Shown here: positions 11,072 to 20,473 of the stretch, piece after piece
Layout of the letters: the number at the start of each line of letters is the position of its first letter
Position numbering within the stretch: the first letter of the stretch is position 1
Assembly: GCF_021155775.2 (NCBI RefSeq)
Contig: NC_060237.1
Span: 14,654,970 to 14,718,969 of the forward strand
DNA length: 64,000 nt
DNA from: Neodiprion pinetum
Taxonomy: Eukaryota; Arthropoda; Insecta; Hymenoptera; Diprionidae
Reading direction: 5' to 3'
Notes under the pieces: model-generated
What the model was told of the DNA's origin: nothing
Database searches by the model: none
Seen by the model: the letters and a program-made list of their open reading frames with translations, nothing else
Made by a program: the position numbers and the translations under genes

Positions 11072-12015
11072 AGTAGTATAACAAGGGGGGTTCTGGATAG
11101 AAACACCCTCTTTACTGACTAAGCCGACCAATCCGCCTATATATGCATCCCAGACGCAAACCCTTGAAAGTTACCCCCACTCTCGTGAGATAAAACGTGC
11201 TCTGCCGACCGTTCGTCGGTAAGAAAATCTCCCGTATAACCATGATTGTCGGTAAAAAATCCTCCAAATGACCATGATCGTCGGAACAAAATGCCTGAGA
11301 TTGCCGTGGTGTTGCCCCTTGTGGGATAAGTTGTGTTCTTTGTCGGTAAAGAAAATCATGCTCATCGAGCGGGATCGATAACTGCATTACCGAGCGCACT
11401 CCGTGAATCCTCAGGCGTTCGAGCGGTCCCCGTAGATCCTCGAGCGTTCGATCGAGAATCCTGGCGTGTGTCAGGTTTTGAGAGCTTCCAGAAGGTTCGA
11501 GAAAATTCTCACGGCCTTGAACGAATCTAGACTGACAAACAATTCGTCCGACGTGTTTCGACTCGACGGTGAGCGGCATGCGTTCAAAGGATTTCGGTGC
11601 GACGTTTAATTCCGAAAGACCCGCTCTGGCTTGAACGAATTTTAGACAAACAATTCTCGGAATCGTCCGACGGAAACAATACTCGGAATCGTCCGACGAG
11701 TTTCAACTTGATAGCGAGCGGCCTGCGGACAACGGATTACGGTGCGACGTCGAATTCTGGAAGGTTCTGAAATTTGTATGCGGCTGCTTCGAGCCTGAAC
11801 GAATGTAGGCTGACAAACAATGCGTTCGACAAGTTTCGACTTGACGGCGAGCGGTCCGGGACCGTGAGAAAGACCTTTTCTGACCCTGGAAGATTCTCGG
11901 AATCGTTCGACGAAAAACAATACTCGGAATCGTCCGACAAGTTTCGACTTGACCGCGAGCGGCCTGCGGACAAAGGATTGCGGTGCGACGTTGAATTTCG
12001 GAAGGTTCTGAAATA
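11072..12015. repeat. Left TIR of the Polinton
   Basis: About 0.94 kb that matches, inverted, 23605-24586 plus 32585-32652. The inner part is built of imperfect direct repeats around a block reading GAGCGGCCTGCGGACAA (or the GCATGCG variant) then GGTGCGACG, seen at about 11560, 11715, 11840 and 11950. Open frames crossing it on both strands are by-products of the repeat. Confidence 0.85.
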
Positions 12016-12357
12016 AACTCTTACTTATCGGGATAGAGGTTCTGAAATAACGGTTGATATTGACGATGCAAAATATTTTATTAAAAAAAAACATCTTAAG
12101 ATTAAAGTTTTACATGAAATTCGTAATGTTGATATATGAGTGTTCGTACTCGACGGTATCGTACCCATGCTTCAGGCAATGAGAATGAATAACTGTTTAA
12201 GTAGATACCGATTGTCTTTAGTGTTTGAGTAAGAAATTTCGCAGTAACAATACGTTTTGAGCTGCACAGTTTGGACGTAATATAGCGTGATGCGTACAGT
12301 TTGAATTCGTGTCTGACATTTTATTCAATTTTTGCAACGACGGACAACCCAAATCCA
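12016..12357. other. Polinton intergenic spacer
   Basis: No gene seen. A poly-A-signal-like TATTTTATTAAAA lies near 12070, in the region where transcripts of the minus-strand genes would end. Confidence 0.5.
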
Positions 12358-12702
12358 TCAAATCAACTTCAACTTTTTACCCAGAATTTTCTGCAGCCAA
12401 CTCTTCTTCTCCAAACCTTTAACGTAAATTGTTGAAGCCTTACGCAGCGACATACATTCGATGGTGAGGTCGAGCTTCTCGAAAGGTAAATCACCACCTT
12501 CCCAGGATAGTCTATGATAATTCCGTGACAGCCACAGATTTTCGCTTTTGAATGGAGCGAGTAAATAATTCCAATCGTACGGAGGTTCGAAGAGGAAAAT
12601 TGACGGGTTGGTATCTTCGTTGAGTGACACAACTGCCAACTCTTTTGGTGTAAAACCGGGACCCGGTCTTCTGAATCCTTGTACGTCGACTACGAACTCC
12701 AT
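12358..12702 (-). CDS. Polinton hypothetical protein (DVQGF...NYH...YVKG family)
   Basis: About 115 codons from the second ATG (12702; an upstream ATG at 12738 is possible). Visible motifs: an N-terminal FVVDVQGF strand, FTPKELAVVSL, a central WLSRNYHRLSW, and a C-terminal IYVKGLEKKSWLQ. The layout recalls a small RNase-H-fold/DEDD exonuclease-like family often seen in insect Polintons, with Q where a second acidic residue might be expected; this is recognition from pattern only. It is the last of the minus-strand capsid-side genes, starting 42 bp after the major capsid stop. The frame is intact. Confidence 0.55.
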   Translation of the reverse strand: MEFVVDVQGFRRPGPGFTPKELAVVSLNEDTNPSIFLFEPPYDWNYLLAPFKSENLWLSRNYHRLSWEGGDLPFEKLDLTIECMSLRKASTIYVKGLEKKSWLQKILGKKLKLI

Positions 12703-12743
12703 CGTGAAAAATACTGAATCGATTGTCACAACGTTCAAGGTTT

Positions 12744-13973
12744 TTATACCAATTTCCTCACCCCACCACTCAGCGGGTTATATTCAATTATACGATCATG
12801 TAAAATCAAGCAGTAGGCAGATGTACCGGTAGGAAAGTTATTTTCAGCCTCAAATTCGATACGAATATCTACCGGTCCAGATTTCAGAGCCTCGTTTTGT
12901 TTCGAACAGTCGATGAAAATCAGAGGTTCGTACTGTAGAAATTCGCTCTTCGTCAACAGAGGCTCGGGTTCTTTGCCGTAATAGGTGGCTTGAAAGTTTG
13001 CGTACATCTCGCACAGTAATGCAAAGCGATTTTGACTCATGTCCAAGTTCAGGTTATCGTACGGATAATACTCGGAATTCAAGAAGAGCTTGACGTCAGT
13101 AATGTTACAGTGATCAAGATGACTGGCATTTTTGCCGGCTTTGTTTTTTCGATTCATTCGAAAACCGAGCATGACAAATCGCGGTTTTTCCAAATAGGTT
13201 GATGTTTTCACAGTCCAAACGTGTTTCGTGGTTGCCGGTAGCAAAGGATATTCGTACAACTCCCAACTGCGGAAGCTCATGGAGACTGGTGTATCTTTTT
13301 CAATGAAATTCAACAGTGCGATTTTTCGTTGATCCGAGAGCTTCACATAGGGTACTAACCATTCCACCTGATTGATCACGATTCTAAAGTCTTCGACTTG
13401 ATTTTGAACGGTGGCATTCAAATCACTTTTTGATCTTGTAAGAATCAGCTCGTGTTTCGCGTTAACGACGATCTTGCGATAGTCTTCAGCGAAGCCCTAT
13501 ATCATGCTCAAGGGAATAACTACGTCAAAGTTGCCATCGGCATCAGTTAATTTTTTCGTTTCCTGAACATCGAGCCATCCAGCATTTTCCATAAACCAAC
13601 TTTGACCAGGGCTGAGCGAAGCAAAACCTTTCAGCAGGCTGGTCAGACCAACGTTTTTACATTTATCAATTCCTACGGCGATTAGTTCGTACCGTACATC
13701 TTCGAACAAATGGCAGATGGCGTCATTGACCAAAGTTGTGATCGCTGCTGCAGTGCCGTCCGATTTGAGCAATTTTCCAGAGATATGCAGCGATCTCTTG
13801 CTCGGTAATACGCATAAATCCTGATGCTGAACGGTGATTCGAATCTCATTGCTGTTGTTGATAGTTGACGATGCGTACGGTTTGTGTGCGTGTATTTCTT
13901 GGTGGGCGATTGATTTGTCAAAGACGACAGGTGTTTGAATGCTCAAGATTTCCTCCTCCATGGTACAAAGCAT
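12744..13973 (-). pseudogene. Polinton major capsid protein, one in-frame stop
   Basis: One frame of 410 codons holds a single TAG at 13497-13499, after PLSMI; the sequence continues in frame as GFAEDYRKIVVN. The N-terminal half starts with MEEEILSIQTPVVFDK, the C-terminal half has VNQVEWLVPYVKL, the PATTKHVW and DHCNITDVKLFLNSEYYPYD patterns. These are hallmarks of the double jelly-roll major capsid protein of Polintons, which would form the hexon-like shell. It is at the short end for the family. It is flanked by the minor capsid gene upstream and the small DVQGF gene downstream, all on the minus strand. Confidence 0.8.
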
Positions 13974-14179
13974 GCAACGAAACAGCAGAATCGCAGTTTC
14001 ATTTGTCGGAAATTCCTTTTCTAAAATGTGTCAGCTTTAAACCCAGAGCTATCCGGAACTCCACGTTTCAACGTGTTAGCGGTTCGGGAATCGATCGATG
14101 ACTGACTTGATCGGGACATGCTGACTGACTACCATAACTCTTTTTGGACAATCTGTTATACATATACAATACCCATCCT
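13974..14179. other. Spacer between major and minor capsid genes
   Basis: About 200 bp without coding content on the minus strand; probable promoter region of the major capsid gene. Confidence 0.4.
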
Positions 14180-15149
14180 TCATTGCGATTTGATGTGCAG
14201 TCTCACAGTTATAACTTCTCCACGAAAATTAACCAGATCTCCGTCTTGATCGACTAACCGAAGCTGGACGTGATCTATGGTCTTGACGGTGATCGGAAGG
14301 TGAATGATGTGCGACGGTACTTCCACGATCTTATATCCCGGTAGCACGATAGGGAAAAATTCGTGAATAGTATGCACTTTATGTACATTGACGTAGGCGC
14401 CCGTTGTAATGTTGCATTCGACTCGCAACGCGTTGACCTTGAGTATAGTTACAGGCACATCCGAATGGTGAGTTTGGTTAGCTGCCAATACGCGCGGTGT
14501 AAATCCGAGAAGCTGACCAATAGAATCGTCAGGTTCCAAATTTACGATATGGTTACATTTGATTTTGCTGCATAACGTATTGTTACAAAGGGTGAAATCA
14601 CCCGTTTTGCCCCCTCTTTGATGATCTAGTAGTCATCATAGATAAAAGACGTTTATAAACATCTTATGTCTTTCAAAAGAATGAGGTTGCTGCGTCAACC
14701 AACATTATTGTAAAAACAGTCTTGTTTCAGACTTTAAACGAGAAACACATATTACACAATTAAAGCTTTTTTACAATATTTTATTCACGCTTTTGATTTC
14801 GACTTGATAATTAAACTCGCGGATCCATATTTATTTCCGTAACGTCAAAGAACGTTACAGTATTGATGTTAGGCTTTATGCTGATTTCAATGTTGGTATT
14901 TTTTAACGCGTCTCGAACATACTTTTCAATATCCTCAATTTCGTAGCTGCCAGTGGATATAGTGACTACCTTATCGGCTACGTATATTTTATTGTGACCG
15001 ACATGAACGTTGGGAATGGAATTGAAGGTTAACAGTTCAACGAGATCGAGAACATAATTTTTGTTCAGAGCAAGTTCGATCGGAGGAAAATATTGCGCTT
15101 CGAGAATCGAAGACGTTCCCGATATCGTTAATGTAAACGAATCATTCAT
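14180..15149 (-). pseudogene. Polinton minor capsid (penton-like) gene split by a solo LTR
   Basis: The N-terminal part (15149-14860) opens with FTLTISGTSSILEAQYFPPIE and has the LNKNYVLDLVELLTFNSIPNV pattern; the C-terminal part (14576-14180) has LLGFTPRVL, VNVHKVHTIHEFFP and ends VITVRLHIKSQ. Both match the single jelly-roll minor capsid protein of Polintons. A solo LTR with 4-bp GTAT target copies sits between them. Coding bases on each side total 687 when one target copy is counted, a multiple of three, so the frame was intact when the LTR arrived. This gene cannot make a full product now. Confidence 0.8.
14581..14859 (+). repeat. Solo LTR of the retrotransposon A family
   Basis: 279 bp, TGTTACAAAGG...AACGTTACA, with a perfect 4-bp target duplication GTAT (14577-14580 and 14860-14863). 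It matches the 3' LTR at 3318-3593 throughout. Solo LTRs arise by recombination between the two LTRs of a full element. Confidence 0.93.
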
Positions 15150-15179
15150 GACTGCAAGTGCTCCGCTGACGTTATTAAA

Positions 15180-15557
15180 TTACGTGTCATGTTTATATAG
15201 CTCATCGCTTAGAAATTTCAGACACAAGTGTCCACAATCGAATGTACCGTAATCCTGATACCTTTCGTCGTTGTGCTTAACGCTACCAACACCGAGATAT
15301 TTCACGAGGTCTAACGGCGGTTAAAGATGACCGAAACTGTCGAAGTAAACTACATCGCTGCCGCGATTCTTATATGCAACCCAGTGTGTTCCAGGACCGT
15401 CTTTATCGTTGAGATTGATTACAGCTGTTTCGTTTTTTGGTGGCCCGGTTTTGGGCATTTCGTTGCGCATAAAGACACCTCGGAAGTATGGAATTTTCAT
15501 GATTTTTGCATACTTCAGCAAATCCCAGTCGGTCAACGCTCGGGGTGGTAGCTTCAC
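15180..15557 (-). pseudogene. Polinton PRO (adenovirus-type cysteine protease), one in-frame stop
   Basis: A 126-codon frame with TAA at 15321-15323. Before the stop: YFRGVFMRNEMP, the His motif GTHWVAYKN and VVYFDSFGHL. After it: DYGTFDCGHLCLKFL, where the Cys is the expected nucleophile of the Ulp1/adenain-like fold. Capsid maturation protease of Polintons. The stop lies between the catalytic His and Cys, so the product would be inactive. It lies directly after the PLA2/pX gene and before the minor capsid gene in the same direction. Confidence 0.85.
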
Positions 15558-15559
15558 AT

Positions 15560-16354
15560 TTAGTTTTTTGAAAGATGAATACCGAAACCCTTTCTATGAG
15601 CTTTGAGATGCAGAACTTTACCGAAGGCGATCGCTTCCATCGCTTTGTCATGCCGTTTGCTTTCCTCCAATTCTCGTTTAGCCGCGCTCCCATCGTTTAC
15701 AGCCTTTGCTATACCCGCATCACCTCCCACTAACGCACCCGTAGCGCTGAGACCGGCAAAAATAGGTATAAGAGAAGGTAGAAATCCGCCAACTTTTGAG
15801 AGTACCGGTAGAACGAGCGGTGATCGGACATTATGTTTACCACCTTCTTTTTTCACTGCTTCTCGAGCACCTTTGAGTGCAGATTTGATGCTCGTTTTCG
15901 CGTCGTAGCTTCGAATCATAGACCGTTTTGCCGCTCGTATAAATTTGTTCAAGGAAACGTTCTTAGGTTTTCGACACCCCATGCCTAACTTTGTTTTCAC
16001 CGTCATCGTGTTAGCTACAGCCCAAGCGGCTGCCTTCTCACCCAAATTTGCGTCCTTCGCAAGAACCTGTTTCCAGGCGTTTTCGGCTAATATTTTATCC
16101 GCAACGCTTCTAGCTTCAAGGTTCTCACGATTTTTCGAATACGCTATATCGTGTTCCTTACACGCTGCATCGAGAGGATTGATACCGAAATCGCCTCTCC
16201 CAAGTCTTTTCGTCAACTTGGTGCTAGGACCGCAGTATTGGTAACCGGGAACATGCAACTTGATCGGAAGTTTGTTGATAATGCTATTTACCAAACCTTT
16301 CCCACTTGATCGCTTTTTTGACGATCGTTTACGATCACTTGTGTGCACAATCAT
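15560..16354 (-). CDS. Phospholipase A2-like / pX-like virion protein of Polinton
   Basis: Start chosen at 16354 (MIVHTSDRKRSS); an upstream ATG at 16474 would overlap the divergent ATPase gene. A basic N-terminus is followed by a parvovirus-type PLA2 domain: YQYCGPSTKL (calcium loop) and DAACKEHDIAY (catalytic His-Asp). Then come a basic linker and a hydrophobic glycine-rich segment (about residues 190-225, LPVLSKVGGFLPSLIPIF) like adenoviral pX/pVI-type core or membrane-active proteins. Expected role: membrane passage and DNA/core packaging. The stop is 3 bp before the PRO start, suggesting tight gene packing. The frame is intact. Confidence 0.8.
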   Translation of the reverse strand: MIVHTSDRKRSSKKRSSGKGLVNSIINKLPIKLHVPGYQYCGPSTKLTKRLGRGDFGINPLDAACKEHDIAYSKNRENLEARSVADKILAENAWKQVLAKDANLGEKAAAWAVANTMTVKTKLGMGCRKPKNVSLNKFIRAAKRSMIRSYDAKTSIKSALKGAREAVKKEGGKHNVRSPLVLPVLSKVGGFLPSLIPIFAGLSATGALVGGDAGIAKAVNDGSAAKRELEESKRHDKAMEAIAFGKVLHLKAHRKGFGIHLSKN

Positions 16355-16424
16355 GTCCGCTTCGCGACTGAGAGAGTTGTTATAAACGATGCATTTATAG
16401 AAAATCCAGACAGTCACGTTTGAG

Positions 16425-17129
16425 ATGAAGTTCGAGACACAATCGATCAAGCTGCCCGTGATGAATTTTGACAAATTTACGCAGCGAAGTACAAACCGGA
16501 AAAAACGTCATGGCGAATTGTTGCCGAGTAGTGTACGTGCGGTATTCTGCGGACCATCTAACTGTGGCAAAACCAACGCATTATTTGCGCTTATAACGCA
16601 TCCGAACGGTTTGAGGTTCGAAAACCTGTACGTTTACTCAAAATCTCTCAATCAACCGAAATACAAGTTTCTCAGTCAAGTGCTCGAAAATGTCGACAGT
16701 GTTGAGTATTACCCCTTTAGCGAGCATGAGCACGTCATTGCACCGAACGAGACGCAACCTAACTCGATCATGATATTCAATGACGTAGCGTGCCAGAAGC
16801 AAGATAACATACGCGCGTACATTTGTATGGGTAGGCATCACGACGTAGACTGTTTCTATCTTTGTCAGACGTACGCTCGAATCCCTAAGCATCTCCTGCG
16901 CGACAACACTAACTTGCTGGTCTTATTCAAACAAGACGAGATGAATCTGAGACATGTCTACAACGATCATGTAAACACCGATATGTCGTACGTAGAGTTT
17001 AAAGACTTGTGTGCGACATGCTGGAACGGTGACAAATATGGGTTCGTAGTGATCGACAAGGATAGAGAGCTCGGTAATGGTCGGTATAGGAGGGGATTTG
17101 ACAATTTCATAAACATGACAAAAAAATAG
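16425..17129 (+). CDS. Polinton packaging ATPase (FtsK/HerA-type)
   Basis: 234 codons from 16425; an internal ATG at 16461 (MNFDKF) is the alternative and avoids most overlap with the divergent gene. Walker A is CGPSNCGKTN (about codon 44), Walker B is SIMIFNDVA (about codon 114), followed by the R-finger region HHDVDCFYLCQTYARIPK. It is the A32-like genome-packaging motor of Polintons. It faces the PLA2/pX gene head to head, so the 70-bp gap (16355-16424) must hold promoters for both directions. Frame intact. Confidence 0.88.
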   Translation: MKFETQSIKLPVMNFDKFTQRSTNRKKRHGELLPSSVRAVFCGPSNCGKTNALFALITHPNGLRFENLYVYSKSLNQPKYKFLSQVLENVDSVEYYPFSEHEHVIAPNETQPNSIMIFNDVACQKQDNIRAYICMGRHHDVDCFYLCQTYARIPKHLLRDNTNLLVLFKQDEMNLRHVYNDHVNTDMSYVEFKDLCATCWNGDKYGFVVIDKDRELGNGRYRRGFDNFINMTKK

Positions 17130-17186
17130 AATACACGATCTTCGAAGGCGACGGAACAGTAGCTTTCCAGAACTAGTTGTGTAAAC

Positions 17187-18080
17187 ATGCAGGAAATTCG
17201 TAAGAATAAAAAAGTCTTGCATCGTATCGCTCAAGTGAGTAATGCGATTCCTCGTAAGTACAGAATCCTCAAGACGGGAAAAGAGTCGCAGCAGGAAACA
17301 ATGAAGGATGTCTTTAAACCTGTGGCAACCCCGCTCCAGGAATTAGTCAATGTTTCTCGAGGCACGAAACTTGTCAAGGAAGAGGTGAAGGAAGAACTCA
17401 AAACTGAAACGAAGGATGAGCCGAAGAACGAAATGGAAGCAGAAGATTCTCTTGCAACTGCAGAGGAAGAGGATCAAACCGTCACGGAATCGTCGGTGAG
17501 ATCAGAGGATGAATATCTTGAGATGCTCAACGATAACCAAAGACAGCACGAGTTGGATACCGTGTACGGGGTACGGAGTCTTTCTACTGCCGGGCTGATG
17601 GTTGGTGACTCACCGATAAGCTTCGAGCGCGATTCTGTTCGCAATGGCGGCACGCTATATCCGAAAACTCAAGGACTGCTGGAGCTGCTGTTTAAAAAGA
17701 CGCCCAACAGCGCTTACGTTACCCGCAACGACAGGGAGAATTACAGAAATATCTTTCTCGCAACAAATGCTCACAGAAAGTATTATAGCGCCACCGAGCC
17801 TATCCGAAACGCTCAGAGCGCCAAATTCAAGCATTTAATTGCTGAGCTGCTCAATAAATCGTCACAGATGTCGAAGCGTAAGGGCAAAGGTGTTCTGCTA
17901 CCTCAGGCTTGGGTTACTCGCCAAGGTGTTAAAACAGATTAGATTTTCTGGGACGACGCCAACGAGCTGGTGGAACGTCTTCGTTTGCTCATAGCATCTG
18001 AAGCGGCTGGGAATACAAGTCACAACAACGAAATTATGTCGATTCTGGAAGAATTACGGGAAGCCGGAATCATTTATTAG
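17187..18080 (+). pseudogene. Polinton conserved protein of unknown role (FWDDANELVERL C-terminus), one in-frame stop
   Basis: A basic N-terminal segment is followed by a long acidic low-complexity stretch (about residues 60-115, rich in E and K), then LDTVYGVRSL, LYPKTQGLLELLFKK and YRNIFLATNAHRKY. TAG at 17940-17942 interrupts the frame, which continues IFWDDANELVERLRLLIAS to the true stop at 18078-18080. This family recurs in insect Polintons next to the ATPase; its function is not known to me. The stop removes the most conserved C-terminal block. Confidence 0.65.
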
Positions 18081-18113
18081 CCAATTCTCGTCGACTCTGC
18101 AATCATTTTCGAG

Positions 18114-18360
18114 ATGAGCGTCGACGTGTTTGGACGTCAGCTGAATAAAAACACAGATGCGAGCACTCGCGGTCCTCCGGGTGTCGGGTTTCAAATAACA
18201 GCGGACGGGCATTACGATATACGGAACAAGAGACTGTGCAATGTCGCAGATCCCGCAGAGCCGAACAATGCTGTAACTTTAAAAACCTTAAGACGAAAAT
18301 TCAGCGTGTTGCAAAAACAAATCGACAACCTCGTTCAAATGATCAAAGCTTTGGAGATCA
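18114..18360 (+). pseudogene. Polinton fiber/tail-like protein, 3' end lost
   Basis: Begins MSVDVFGRQLNK, then RGPPGVGFQITADGHYDI and NKRLCNVADPAEPNNAV, a pattern seen in phage- and virus-type fiber proteins where short repeats precede a trimerisation stem, then a heptad-rich segment (about residues 63-85: LQKQIDNLVQMIKALE). The frame continues to 18404, but bases from about 18360 belong to the antisense PolB relic, so the natural 3' end was deleted. Function as attachment fiber is inferred from pattern only. Confidence 0.55.
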
Positions 18361-20473
18361 CCGGTAAATGTTTCTCCTCGAGCTTCTTCCAACAGTCTAT
18401 GTAATCGTACGGGAAGACACCTTTTCTAGTCAATAACCAAAATTTGTTCAAGCTACTGCAGAATTCACGTGTTATTGTTTTTTGACAATCGTCCAGATAC
18501 GATGATAATTTGTCGAGGCTGCTAGGCATGAAACGGTACGAATCTATGAAACGGAACGTTACATCCGTTTTCTTAACGAATTTAGTGAAGGAAATGTACT
18601 TTTCTTTATTAACAGGTAATAGTTTAACATTACCTTCGAATGACGTTGCCAGGGCTTTGATCAGAAAATGCGAATCGTAACCCGACAGATTGTGGAATAT
18701 CACTGGGATAGTGTGCGAATTATGGTCATTTGGATTATATCTTCGGAGAGCAGCACCACGGTACTTTTCCGTGAAATGACAGTGATCCCGATGTTTCACG
18801 TCTGTGGGCGTAAAAGATTTTTCACAAATATCACAGACCGCCGATAAATCAAATTCGTTGATCTGATTGAAATTTAATGATTCCATCGGTACAACAGTCT
18901 TGTAGTATCCCTCTAACGAATGTGCCAATTCCTTCAACTCATTCACAAACCATTGAATGCAAGTTTCCCCGCGATTAATTCTGAATTATGAAAGCGAATC
19001 GTCAAACGCACAATACAGATAGTAAGCTATACTATACTGAAGATTCTTCTGATAAATTGTTCTATTTTCCCTAAAACTTTCATGTGTGAGCTGCAGTAAA
19101 TATTCTAGATCTGCGTAAACGCAGAACGGAACGGTTTCTTTGTGTTGAAAATTTTTGAATTTGAGAATCTTGTCCTCTTCTGCTGGTAAGATAACTTTGG
19201 TTTTGTTCAAATTCATGCAATCTACATTGTGCTTGAACAAACACCTCTCAGATTGGAAGTGTGATAGACACCCATCGCACAACCAAGAACGACCATTACG
19301 TTTAGAAATTTGGGAACTTGTCAACCGCGATAAATTCCGAATCCATGCAAAATGATGTGTTACATTCTTTTCAATATTTTCCATACCATCATCGTTATCG
19401 TCGTTTTCAGACTCTATTACTAAAAGATGGATTGTAGGCTTATCAGACTTGTTTCGACTTAAATAAATGAGTACAATTTCACTGCGCTTTTATTTTTCCG
19501 CACTATCTATACCGTAAACGTTATTTGAAAGTTTGTCAAGTTTCTCAAATTTTGGAATCTGGTCTAAAGATATTGGAAAATGCAAACCGTCGTATTGTAG
19601 CACTGAGCTGAAATGTGGATACGAAGTGATTTCGCTGGGATTGTTGTTGGCTGGAAAGAGGGCTGCGGTGACCGACCAGAGGAAGCAATACGCGTCTCTG
19701 TTGCGGATGTTGACGACAGCCTTTTTATCTTGAATATCTTTGGGCAGTGGTGTGTATGTGAACACACCGCCACGCAGTGGCACGTACTTGTTGATATTTA
19801 CAGTCAAATTGATTATTTCGGTCAGCGACCAACCAGAGTCTCTCTCTTGAAAATCTTCCACGTTGGCCAACACTTTTTGCTTTACGTGCTCTTCGAACCA
19901 CCCGTGTATGTCAGCTGGCTGGAGGATGATCTGGTTTCTCGTGTTAAAATATTTCATTTCCTCAACAAGTTCAGTGTTTTTCGTTATATTGAATTTACAA
20001 TACAAGACACAGTTTGCTTTTAAACTTCCCACTTTTCGTAGCATTTTCTTCAGTCTTGCAACGACAAGGTGTTTCGCATCTTCCAAAAACCTGTTCAAAT
20101 CTTTATGCCGCAGATTGATAATGGCTCCCGTACGAATTCGGCTCTCGAAAGCTGTCTCCAAATCTTCCCACCGTACTCGATCGCTTCTTCGTCGGTTTCG
20201 TAATCCGTCACCCACTTTTTGAAACTGTTGAAATTTGACTGTCAACGATTTCAGTATTCCAATTGTGGTCAAAATTCTTGTCTTCTCCCCGATCGTTGAG
20301 GCGTTGTTGCGTAAGATTTTATTCAAAAGCCTGATATTTTGGGTTCCGAATCGAATCCATTTTGCAATCTCTGCCGGTGACGATTTTTTAGATAAAATCT
20401 TGAACGCCGTTTCCATATTTTGAATTAATTTCAAACACTTTTCAGAATCCATGTTTCTTCTTCTTTCGATCAC
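18335..20473 (-). pseudogene. Polinton PolB, N-terminal and exonuclease half only
   Basis: One continuous frame of 713 codons with in-frame TAA at 19490-19492 and 18986-18988. The N-terminal part (GWSLTEIINLTV, RDAYCFLWSVTAALFP) is the protein-priming-type polymerase's accessory region. Then a zinc pair (CDGC...H...C), the Exo I motif FCVYADLEYLL with the D-x-E pair, a second zinc cluster (CDICEKSF...HCH), and Exo II FHNLSGYDSHFLI. The frame stops after YDYIDCWKKLEEKHLP: thumb, palm (DxxSLYP and DTD motifs) and C-terminus are absent. The break coincides with the broken end of the fiber gene, so one deletion removed both. It would have replicated the element. Confidence 0.85.

Noticed and set aside
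11112..11579. 155-codon minus-strand frame and its twin at 23992-24462
   Set aside because: Both lie in the inverted terminal repeats of the Polinton and are by-products of repeated sequence; no motif, and the frames diverge between arms.
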